Assembly (NCBI RefSeq): GCF_009834565.1
Contig: NZ_CP019428.1
Span: 4,774,001-4,838,000, forward strand
Direction: 5' to 3'
DNA from: Pseudomonas sp. R76
Lineage (GTDB): Bacteria > Pseudomonadota > Gammaproteobacteria > Pseudomonadales > Pseudomonadaceae
Length of the DNA: 64,000 nt
Part shown: positions 7,227 to 15,600 of the stretch, one piece after another
Numbering within the stretch: the first letter of the stretch is position 1
Layout of the letters: each line of letters begins with the position of its first letter
Notes under the pieces: generated by a model
The model's database searches: none
The model's input: the letters and a program-made list of their open reading frames with translations, nothing else
What the model was told of the DNA's origin: nothing
Translations under genes and position numbers: made by a program

Positions 7227-8954
7227 ATGCGGTATTTGTTTACCTTTCTGCTGGTGTTTTTCGCGGGGTTGGCCCAGGCAGCGCCGGGCAATCCATTCGA
7301 AACCAAACCTGACTTCCTGCCGGTGGGCAAGGCTTTCACCTTTACCTCCGAGCGTCTTGAAAGCGGCGAGACCCAGCTGTATTGGCAGATTGCCGACGGC
7401 TATTACCTCTACCAGCAGCGCATGAAGTTCGACGGCCTGGCCGAAAAACCTGTATTGCCGCAGGGCGAAGCTCATAGCGATGAGTTCTTCGGCGAGCAGC
7501 AAGTGTATCGCCAAGGCCTGGAAGTGAAGATTCCGGCCGGTGCGACCGGCCAGGTCAAGCTGGGCTGGCAGGGCTGTGCCGATGCAGGCCTGTGCTACCC
7601 GCCGCAGTCGATCACTGTGGACCTGGGTGGCAACCCCGCCGTTGCCGCCACCACCCAAGCCCAGGACCAAAGCCTGGCCAGCGGCCTGCAGCAACGCAGC
7701 CTGGGCTGGAGCCTGCTGGTGTTCTTTGGCCTGGGCCTGCTGCTGGCATTCGCGCCGTGCTCGCTGCCGATGCTGCCGATCCTCGCCGGCCTGGTGGTGG
7801 GCAGTGGCGCCAGCCCGCGGCGTGGTTTCGCCCTGGCCAGCAGCTACGTGGTGTGCATGGCCCTGGTGTATGCGGCGCTCGGCGTGTTGGCCGCGTTGCT
7901 CGGCGGCAACCTCGCTGCACTGCTGCAAACGCCGTGGATTCTCGGCAGCTTCGCCGCGCTGTTTGTGCTACTCGCGCTGCCGATGTTCGGCTTCTTCGAA
8001 TTGCAATTGCCGGCCTTCCTGCGCGACCGCCTGGACAACGTCAGCCGTCAGCAAAGCGGCGGCAGCCTGGTGGGCGCCGGCATTCTCGGTGCACTGTCCG
8101 GTTTGCTGGTGGGGCCGTGCATGACCGCGCCGCTGGCCGGCGCGCTGCTGTATATCGCCCAAAGCGGCAATGCGCTGCACGGCGGCTTGATCCTGTTTGC
8201 GATGGGCATCGGCATCGGTATCCCGCTGTTGCTGCTGGTGACGGTGGGCAACCGCTTCCTGCCTAAACCGGGCACCTGGATGAATGTGCTCAAGGGCGTC
8301 TTCGGCTTCCTGTTCCTCGGCACCGCGGTGCTGATGATTCGCCCGGTAGTGGGTGAAAGCCTGTGGATTGGCCTTTGGGGTGCATTGGCGCTGGTGATGG
8401 CCTATTGCGGCTGGGGCTTGGCCCGCGAATACGGGCTGGCCGCCAAGGTCTTTGGCGCCGGCTCCCTGGTGCTGGGCCTGTGGGGCGCGGTGCTGGTGGT
8501 GGGTGCGGCCGGGGGCAGCGATGATGTGTGGCAGCCCTTGAAGGTCTACAGCGGCGAGCGCGTTGGCGCAGCCCCCAGCGCCCACGACGCCTTCATGACC
8601 ATCAACGACCCGGCCGTGCTGCAAAGCCAACTCGACAGCGCCAAGGCCCAGGGCCAATGGGTGCTGGTGGATTACTACGCCGACTGGTGCGTGTCGTGCA
8701 AGATCATGGAAAAACAAGTGTTCGGCAAACCCGAAGTCATGGACGCCCTCAAAGACGTGCGCCTGCTGCGCCTGGATGTCACTGCCGACAACGCCGCCAG
8801 CCGTGAACTGCTCGGCCGCTACAAGGTACCAGGGCCACCGAGCTTTGTGTGGATCGGCCCGGACGGCGAAGAGCGCCGCGCCCAACGCATCACCGGCGAA
8901 GTGGATGCCGCCGAATTCCTGCAACGCTGGACGCAAACCCGAGACGCACGCTGA
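7227..8954 (+). CDS. dsbD: Thiol:disulfide interchange protein DsbD
   Basis: A 575-residue inner-membrane electron carrier that passes electrons from cytoplasmic thioredoxin to periplasmic isomerases and reductases. A signal peptide (1-18, ending AQA) leads to an N-terminal immunoglobulin-like alpha domain with a Cys pair (QGCADAGLCYPPQ). A multi-helix core (about 155-430) follows, holding the two membrane cysteines in FAPCSLPMLPILAG and GPCMTAPLAGALL. A C-terminal thioredoxin-like gamma domain has WCVSCK. All three cysteine pairs are present. It overlaps the next gene by one base (TGATG) and feeds a thioredoxin-like partner and DsbG encoded behind it. Synteny matches PA2478 of P. aeruginosa. 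Confidence 0.96.
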   Translation: MRYLFTFLLVFFAGLAQAAPGNPFETKPDFLPVGKAFTFTSERLESGETQLYWQIADGYYLYQQRMKFDGLAEKPVLPQGEAHSDEFFGEQQVYRQGLEVKIPAGATGQVKLGWQGCADAGLCYPPQSITVDLGGNPAVAATTQAQDQSLASGLQQRSLGWSLLVFFGLGLLLAFAPCSLPMLPILAGLVVGSGASPRRGFALASSYVVCMALVYAALGVLAALLGGNLAALLQTPWILGSFAALFVLLALPMFGFFELQLPAFLRDRLDNVSRQQSGGSLVGAGILGALSGLLVGPCMTAPLAGALLYIAQSGNALHGGLILFAMGIGIGIPLLLLVTVGNRFLPKPGTWMNVLKGVFGFLFLGTAVLMIRPVVGESLWIGLWGALALVMAYCGWGLAREYGLAAKVFGAGSLVLGLWGAVLVVGAAGGSDDVWQPLKVYSGERVGAAPSAHDAFMTINDPAVLQSQLDSAKAQGQWVLVDYYADWCVSCKIMEKQVFGKPEVMDALKDVRLLRLDVTADNAASRELLGRYKVPGPPSFVWIGPDGEERRAQRITGEVDAAEFLQRWTQTRDAR

Positions 8955-9799
8955 TGCTGACCCTGACCATCGGCACCTTCGCCATTGCCCTGAATCACAT
9001 CCTGCTGATCAGCGCGCTGATTCTCGCCACTGTGGTGGGCTGGCGCGTGGCCAAACGCGGCGGCGAAAACCCCGAGTCGGTGCTGTTCAGCCTGTTCCTG
9101 TTGGGCATGCTGGTGGCGCGCGTCAGCTTTGTGTTGATGTACTGGGGCGATTACAGCCACGACCCGCTGCAGATGGTCGACCTGCGCGACGGCGGTTTCC
9201 TCGCCTGGCCGGGCGTGATCGCGCTGGTGCTCGGCGCCCTGTTGTACGGCTGGCGCCGCCCGGCATTGCGCAAACCACTGAGCGCCGGGGTAATGACCGG
9301 CCTGGTGTTCTGGGGGCTGACCAGCTTGTCCTTGAGCCTCTACGACAAAGGCGCGCAACTGCCGGATATCACCTTGCGCAACGCCAATGGCGACGTGGTG
9401 CAACTGGCCGACTACAAAGGTGGGCCACTGGTGATCAACCTCTGGGCCACCTGGTGCCCACCGTGCCGGCGCGAAATGCCGGTGCTGGAGCGCGCGCAGC
9501 ACCAGCGCCCCGACGTGACCTTCCTGTTCGTCAACCAGGCCGAAAGCATGCAAAGCGTCAGCACCTTCCTCGCAACCCAAGGCCTGACCCTCGACAATGT
9601 GCTGTTTGACGCCAGCGGCCGCCTCGGCCAGGCCGTGGGCTCCATGGCCTTGCCGACCACTCTGTTCTACCAAGCCGATGGGCGCCTGATCAACAGCCAC
9701 CTCGGTGAGCTGTCCCAAGCCAGCCTGGCCCGCGCCATGGAACCCTTCGACACCGCCACGACAAGGAAACCGACATGCCAAGCCTCCGCCACCTGCTGA
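8954..9799 (+). CDS. Membrane-anchored TlpA-like thioredoxin with Lgt-like N-terminal domain
   Basis: A 281-residue inner-membrane protein. Residues 1 to about 135 form three to five membrane helices whose loops (ARVSFVLMYWGDY, LRDGGFLAWPG) resemble prolipoprotein diacylglyceryl transferase (Lgt), but the catalytic HGG of Lgt is replaced by WPG. Residues about 140-275 are a TlpA/DsbE-type thioredoxin domain with the active site WATWCPPCRRE and the cis-Pro loop MALPTTLF. The likely role is a DsbD-fed periplasmic thiol reductase. It is translationally coupled to dsbD and overlaps dsbG by 25 bp. The P. aeruginosa counterpart by synteny is PA2477. The function of the membrane part is unknown. Confidence 0.88.
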   Translation: MLTLTIGTFAIALNHILLISALILATVVGWRVAKRGGENPESVLFSLFLLGMLVARVSFVLMYWGDYSHDPLQMVDLRDGGFLAWPGVIALVLGALLYGWRRPALRKPLSAGVMTGLVFWGLTSLSLSLYDKGAQLPDITLRNANGDVVQLADYKGGPLVINLWATWCPPCRREMPVLERAQHQRPDVTFLFVNQAESMQSVSTFLATQGLTLDNVLFDASGRLGQAVGSMALPTTLFYQADGRLINSHLGELSQASLARAMEPFDTATTRKPTCQASATC

Positions 9800-10536
9800 C
9801 CCTGCTGCCGCTGACGCTCGCGGCCACTCTGGCCCAGGCCGAAGACTGGCCGGCGCCGATCAAACAGATCGAAGCCAAAGGCGCCAAGATCCTCGGCAAG
9901 TTCGACGCGCCCAGCGGTCTCACCGGCTACGCCGCGCAATACCAGAACCGCGGCATGGCCCTGTACCTGACCGCCGACGGCAAAAGCGTGATTGCCGGCA
10001 ACCTGTACGACGCCGAGGGCAAAGACCTGAGCAGCGCGCCCCTGGAAAAACTGGTGTACGCGCCGATGGCCAAGGAAGTCTGGGCCAAGATGGAACACAG
10101 CAACTGGATTCAGGATGGCGATAAAAACGCCCCACGCACCGTTTACCTGTTCAGCGACCCCAACTGCCCTTACTGCAACATGTTCTGGGAACAGGCACGC
10201 CCGTGGGTAAAAGCCGGCAAGGTGCAGTTGCGCCACATCATGGTCGGCATCATCCGCGAAGACAGCCCCGGCAAATCCGCCGCCCTGTTTGCCGCCAAAG
10301 ACCCGCAGAAAGCCCTGGAAGAACACGAAGCCGCCGGCAAAGGCAGCAAGTTGCAGGCGCTGGACAAGATCCCGGCGGATATCGAAGCCAAGCTCGATGC
10401 CAATATGAAGTTGATGGAAGAGCTTGAACTGTCGGCGACGCCGGCAATTTTCTACCTGGATGACAAGGGCGGCTTGCAGCAACAACAAGGCGCGCCGTCG
10501 CCGGATAAGCTGGCGAAGATTCTGGGGCCGAAGTAA
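9775..10536 (+). CDS. dsbG: Periplasmic disulfide isomerase/chaperone DsbG
   Basis: A 253-residue periplasmic protein with a signal peptide (1-22, ending LAQAE). An N-terminal dimerisation domain is followed by a DsbC/DsbG-type thioredoxin domain carrying the CPYC active site (SDPNCPYCNMFW) and the cis-Pro loop SATPAIFY. It shuffles wrong disulfides or reduces sulfenylated cysteines and needs reducing power from DsbD, encoded two genes upstream. The start overlaps the preceding gene by 25 bp, with AAGGA eight bases before the ATG. A bidirectional terminator follows 27 bp after the stop. Confidence 0.94.
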   Translation: MPSLRHLLTLLPLTLAATLAQAEDWPAPIKQIEAKGAKILGKFDAPSGLTGYAAQYQNRGMALYLTADGKSVIAGNLYDAEGKDLSSAPLEKLVYAPMAKEVWAKMEHSNWIQDGDKNAPRTVYLFSDPNCPYCNMFWEQARPWVKAGKVQLRHIMVGIIREDSPGKSAALFAAKDPQKALEEHEAAGKGSKLQALDKIPADIEAKLDANMKLMEELELSATPAIFYLDDKGGLQQQQGAPSPDKLAKILGPK

Positions 10537-10563
10537 TCGGATGCAGATTTGCGCTTGACGCAG

Positions 10564-10598
10564 AAAATCCGATGCCCAAACAGGCATCGGATTTTATT
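10564..10598. terminator. Bidirectional Rho-independent terminator
   Basis: AAAATCCGATGCC pairs with GGCATCGGATTTT across a six-base loop. The flanking A and T runs serve both strands. It lies between the convergent dsbG and GH18 genes. Confidence 0.85.
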
Positions 10599-10670
10599 TC
10601 ATAACACCAACGATCAGATCATAAACATAGCTGTTTGAGATCAGGCACGTCTGCCAGATGTCTCTTTACG

Positions 10671-11735
10671 CTACAGCCGATTGGCGATATCGAGATCCGC
10701 CTCATCCTCACTGAGGCCAGAGCGATGAGTGCCTGCGATCAACGGCCCATAACGGCGGCTGAATTCCCAGTTGTAGGGCACGCGATCTTTGCTGATCCCG
10801 TTGTCCCAATTCACCGACCATGTCATCAGGCCCTTGATCGACAACCCTTTGTCGTGCAAACGCGTGAATGCATTGGTCACGGCTGCGGGGTTGATCACAT
10901 AACCGGTGGCGGCTGCGTCGACGTTGGCCGGCAGACCAATGACGAACTTGTCCGCCGGGATTTTGGTAAACCCTCGCGTTCCGCTCACCAGACTTTCGGT
11001 CAGGTAAAACAGGAAATCCTCTTTCATCGCGTCGTTGTTCTGGGCAATCCAGGCACCGTTGCCGTTGTTGACCTCCTGCACCCAGATTCCGTCGCCCCCC
11101 TGGTTGTAATACTGCGGGGCGATGAAGTCGTAATAGCCTTCCAGCGCCTGGATGTAACCGACGTATTTGCCGTCGGCGGTCAGGTAAGGAAACTCCGGCG
11201 CCATGCTGATAATGAAGTGTTTGCCTTCACCGGCGTAATGGTCCTTGACCAGTTTCAACGCGGCGGGCAGGACAGTCTTGTTGTCGGCGAAATCAATCGC
11301 GCTCTGCTCAAGATCGATGTCCAGGCCATCAAAGCCATAGGTTTCCACCAGGCGGATAATCTCGTTGGCCAGTGGCTGTTCGTTGCCTTTATGCAACTCG
11401 ATGTGCGCATCGGCGCCGCCAAGGGAAATCAACACCGCCCTGCCCTGGCTGTTCAGCACGCCCACCTGGCGGCGGAACTCGGCGTCGGAAAGGTTGTACG
11501 GCTTGAACGTTGGGATACCGTTACCTTTCATAAAGGCCACGGCCACCACGTTGTAATCACTCGGCACGTCCACCAGGTTCATATTGGCGAATTGGCCACG
11601 CTGGTAGCCGTCGCTCGCGCCGGCAGGCCAGTTGTGCCAGAAGCCCATGAGGATCTTTTTGCCGGCGATGCTCGGCATCAGCGAGGCGACATCGTTCAGC
11701 GGCGATTTCAGTGAGGTGAAGTCAATCTTTGTCAT
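10671..11735 (-). CDS. GH18-family chitinase, no signal peptide
   Basis: A 354-residue glycoside hydrolase family 18 protein of the bacterial ChiD/ChiC type. The catalytic motif is complete: DGLDIDLEQ (DxxDxDxE, about residues 132-140). Other family features are VLISLGGADAH in strand 3, FIAPQYYNQ after strand 6 and GLMTWSVNWD at the last strand. It should cleave chitin or related GlcNAc polymers by substrate-assisted catalysis. No hydrophobic signal sequence precedes the domain, which starts within 25 residues of the ATG, so export would need a non-Sec route or cell lysis, as noted for P. aeruginosa ChiC. It lies 40 bp downstream of an LPMO gene and is probably in one operon with it. No carbohydrate-binding module is present. 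Confidence 0.9.
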   Translation of the reverse strand: MTKIDFTSLKSPLNDVASLMPSIAGKKILMGFWHNWPAGASDGYQRGQFANMNLVDVPSDYNVVAVAFMKGNGIPTFKPYNLSDAEFRRQVGVLNSQGRAVLISLGGADAHIELHKGNEQPLANEIIRLVETYGFDGLDIDLEQSAIDFADNKTVLPAALKLVKDHYAGEGKHFIISMAPEFPYLTADGKYVGYIQALEGYYDFIAPQYYNQGGDGIWVQEVNNGNGAWIAQNNDAMKEDFLFYLTESLVSGTRGFTKIPADKFVIGLPANVDAAATGYVINPAAVTNAFTRLHDKGLSIKGLMTWSVNWDNGISKDRVPYNWEFSRRYGPLIAGTHRSGLSEDEADLDIANRL

Positions 11736-11775
11736 GTTCTAATCCTTCAGAACGTATGGGTTGAACGGCGCGGGC

Positions 11776-12411
11776 TTATTTGAAGTCCACGTCGAAGGCT
11801 TGATAGAAGGCGTTGCCGGTGTTGGCGACGATCCACATCAATACGATCACGTGCCGGCCCTTTTTGTTGGCCGGCAGTTTCACTTCATGATTGACCTTGG
11901 CCTTCAGTTCGCCTGCATGGCTGTAGTACGGCACCTGGGTATAGAAGTCTTCGGCGAACGGCTGGGTTTCCAGTTGTGCACGGGTGATGCGCTGTTTCGG
12001 ATCCCAGCCATCCTTGGTGATCAGCCAGCGATAGCCACGGGTGGTGTGCGCCGCGGTGTATTCCCAGGTGACCTTGAAGGTCTGACCCGGGTCGACATTG
12101 AGCAGCGGCCAGGTGAAGGCGCGGTTGAGCTTGCTGGCCATTTCCTCGTCTGTGAAGTTGATGCAGTCACGGGCATCGGTCTTGCCGCCGCTGAGGATGA
12201 AGCCGTCGGCTGGTGGGGTGACGCTGTCACTGTCGGTTTGATAAGGCGCCGGGAACGGGCCGGCAACCAGTGCCGGAAAGTTCTTGCCGCCTTCCATTTC
12301 ATTGACCTGCCAGGTACCCAGCAGGCCGAGATCCACGGCGACTGCGCCACGGCTGGAAGGGGACGTGACACGACCATGGCGAAGAGGTGTCTGGGTTTGT
12401 GGTTTATTCAT
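11776..12411 (-). CDS. AA10 lytic polysaccharide monooxygenase (chitin-active type), no signal peptide
   Basis: A 211-residue chitin-binding/AA10 copper monooxygenase. The copper histidine brace is recognisable as His12 in RHGRVTSPSSRG and the second His in EYTAAHTTRGYRW; the axial Phe lies in FYQAFDVDF near the C-terminus. AA10 enzymes need the first His as the free N-terminus after signal cleavage, yet here only MNKPQTQTPLR precedes it, with no hydrophobic segment. The ATG at 12411 was chosen because GGAG lies seven bases upstream; an ATG at 12423 adds only MELE. It is the first gene of an operon with the GH18 chitinase, a sensible pair for oxidative plus hydrolytic chitin breakdown. How it leaves the cell and is matured is unclear. 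Confidence 0.9.
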   Translation of the reverse strand: MNKPQTQTPLRHGRVTSPSSRGAVAVDLGLLGTWQVNEMEGGKNFPALVAGPFPAPYQTDSDSVTPPADGFILSGGKTDARDCINFTDEEMASKLNRAFTWPLLNVDPGQTFKVTWEYTAAHTTRGYRWLITKDGWDPKQRITRAQLETQPFAEDFYTQVPYYSHAGELKAKVNHEVKLPANKKGRHVIVLMWIVANTGNAFYQAFDVDFK

Positions 12412-12439
12412 TTCTAACTCCATTTAGATTGATTAAGAA

Positions 12440-12460
12440 CTCTCCTTTCCTGAAGGAGAG
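12440..12460 (-). promoter_or_regulatory. Leader hairpin upstream of the LPMO gene
   Basis: CTCTCCTT and AAGGAGAG form an eight-base stem with a five-base loop in the 5' leader of the LPMO transcript. The AAGGAGAG arm looks like a Shine-Dalgarno but lies 29 bases before the chosen start. About 30 bases further upstream is a run of nine A. No clear sigma70 promoter was recognised in 12461-12659. Confidence 0.35.
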
Positions 12461-12659
12461 AACCTCAAACTAACGGAGTTGCTTTTTTTTTCCACAGGCC
12501 CGTTTTTCACTCATTTGCTTCCCATCAGGCAATAGCCCTTAAAACACTGTATATAAAAACAGTATTATGGAAATCACCTACGCCACACAAGGTCAATATC
12601 CTACAAACAAAAGCGGAAATAAGCACAATTTCTCACACCGCCAGTTGTTCCAGGTTTGC

Positions 12660-15600
12660 TTAAAGCCCCTCCAGCTCCGCCATCAAATCACTCAACCGAT
12701 CGACCTTCTCGGTGCTGATCTCATTCGCCTCCAAGCCCTCGATATACTCAGCCAATTGCGCCACCGTGCTGCACTCGAACATCGCCCGCAGCGGTACATC
12801 GCGTTGCAGGGTTTTCTGCACGCGGGAGGCAATCTGCGTGGCCAGCAACGAGTGCCCGCCCAGCTCGAAGAAGTTGTCCTGCACGCCCACCCTTTCGACT
12901 TTCAGCACCTCGGCCCAGATGGCAGCCAAGGTGGTTTCCAGCTCGTTGCGCGGCGCCAGGTAATCCTGGCTGTGCAACTGGCCAATCTCCAGGGCCGGCA
13001 GGGCCTTGCGGTCGAGCTTGCCGTTGGCATTCAGCGGCAACCGGTCTAACCATAACCAGTGCAGCGGCACCATGTATTCCGGCAGCTCGGCCCGCAGGCG
13101 TTGCTTGATGCGGTCCAGGCGATCACTCGGGTTCAGGCTCGCATCCGCCGCCACCAGGTAGCCGACCAAATGCTTGCCGTTGACGCCTTCCTGCACGCCG
13201 ACGGCTGCGTCGCGCACTTGCGGTTGTTCGTGCAGACGCGCCTCGATTTCACCCAGCTCGATGCGGTAGCCGCGAATCTTCACCTGATGGTCGATACGCC
13301 CCACATATTCCAACACCCCATCGCTGCGTCGGCGTGCCAGGTCGCCGGTGCGGTACAGGCGCTCGCCCGGCGCGCCGAACGGGTTCGGCACAAATACTGG
13401 CGCCGTGCGCAGTGGGTCGCTGACATAACCACGGCCCACACCCGTACCCGCCACGCATAACTCGCCGACGGCACCTTGCGGCACCAGCTCCAGCGCACCA
13501 TCGACCACGTACAAACGGTTGTTGTCGGTCGGGGTGCCAATCGGCAGGTAAGTGCCACGGGTCGAGGCCAGGTCGACGCGGAAGAACGCCACGTCGTCCG
13601 AACATTCCGCCGGGCCATAAGCGTTGACCAGGCCAATCTGCGGGTAACGCAGCAGCCACTGGTGCGCCAGTTCCGGCGGCATTGCTTCACCTGTCGGCAG
13701 CATCCAGCGCAGGCCATCCAGGCTCATGCGCTCCTGGGCCAACATGCCCTGGATCAGCGACGGCACGCTTTCCAGCACGGTTATTCCCTGGGCCTGCACA
13801 TGCGCCAGCAAGCCTTGCGGATCATGGGCGATGGTGTTCGGCACAATATCTACCCGCGCGCCAAACAACGGCGCGGCGAGGAACTGCCACACGGAAATAT
13901 CGAAACTTTGCGACGCGGTCTGGGCGATCACATCGGTCGGGCTCAGGTCCAGGTACGGCATCTTGCTCAACTGGTTATTAAGCATGCCGCGCTGTTCGAC
14001 CATCACGCCCTTGGGCAGGCCGGTGGAGCCCGACGTGTAGATCACGTAGGCGAGGTTGTCCGGGCCGCTGTAGACACCCGGGTTTTCCCCGCGGCTCGGC
14101 ACTTCCTCCCACACCAGCAGCTGGCAGTCGGTGCCTTGCAGCAACTCAATGGCCTGCTCGCGGCACGCCTCGGTGCACACCAGCAACGGCGTGCGGCTCA
14201 AGTCGATAATGCGGCTCAGGCGTTGGCTCGGCAGGCCTGGGTCCAGCGGCAAGTAACCGGCACCGGCCTTGAAGCTGCCGATGATCATGCCGAGCAGATC
14301 CAGGTTTCGTTCAGCCAGCAACGCCACCGGTTGATCCAGGCCGACACCCGCCGCGATCAGCGCGTGGCCAAGACCATTACTGCGCCGGTTCAATTCGTCA
14401 TAGCTCCATTGCTGGTCCAGGCAACTGGCGGCGATGCGCTGCGGATACGCGGCCACCTGCGCCTCAAACAGCTCGATATAGCTGCGCTCCAGCGGGTAGG
14501 CGTGCTCGCTCTGGTTGCAGCCGTCGAGCAGGAATTCACGTTCCTGCGCGCCAATCAACGGCAGGTCGGCCATGTCGCCATGGAAGCCCTGCACCAGCGC
14601 CAGCAGCAGGCGTTTGAACTCGCCGAGCATGCCTTGCACGGTGGTTTCGTCGAAATAACGCTGGTCATAAGACAGGTGCAAACCGAGGTCGTCGCCCGGG
14701 TAGCACACGGCGGTCAGCGGGAAGTTGGTGTGGGTGCGGCCGGAATCCGAGGTGGCGTTCAGGCTTTGCGCGCGGTCCAGCACCGAGACTTCCACTGGCG
14801 CGTTCTCGAACACGAACAGGCTGTCGAACAGCGGCTGGCCCTTGGGCAACTCGCTGTGTTCCTGGATAGTCACCAGCGGCAGGTATTCGTACTCGCGCAG
14901 CTGCATGTTGCTGTCGAGCAGGCTGCTCAACCATTGGCGCACGCTGCAACGCTGGTGGTCTTCAGGAAATTTCACTCGCAGCGCAATGCTGTTGATGAAC
15001 AGGCCGACGGTGCGCTGCATCTCCGGCATTTCCACCGGGCGCCCGGCGACGGTGACGCCGAACAGCACATCACGGTCCCCGCTCAAGCGCCGCAGCACCA
15101 ACGCCCATGCCGCCTGGGCAAAGGTGTTGACGGTCAGTTGATGGGCCTGCGCCAACTCACGCAGTTGCGCACCGTCGCGGGCATCCAGGCGGGTGTAGCA
15201 GTCGCCCACCACCATGCCGCCGCTGTGACCGGCGTGTTCACGCAGGAACGGCCGGTCGCTCGGGATCGGCGTGGTGCGTTCGAAGCCTTGCAGGTTCTGC
15301 TGCCACCACTGGCGCGCTTCGGCGAGGTTCTGGCGTTGCAGCCAGGCGATGTAGTCGCGGTAGCGCGGCGGCGTGGCCAATTGCGCTTCGCGGCCTTCGC
15401 CCAACGCCATGTAGATATCAAAGAAATCATTCATCAGCAGCGAACGGCACCAGGCATCGATGAGGATGTGGTGGTTGCTCATCATGAACCAGTAACGCGC
15501 TTCGCCGACGCGGATCAGGCGCAGGTGGAACGGCGCCTGGTTGAGCAGATCAAAACCGGCCTCGCGCTCGGCCTTGAGCAGGGCTTGCAGGCGCGGCTCC

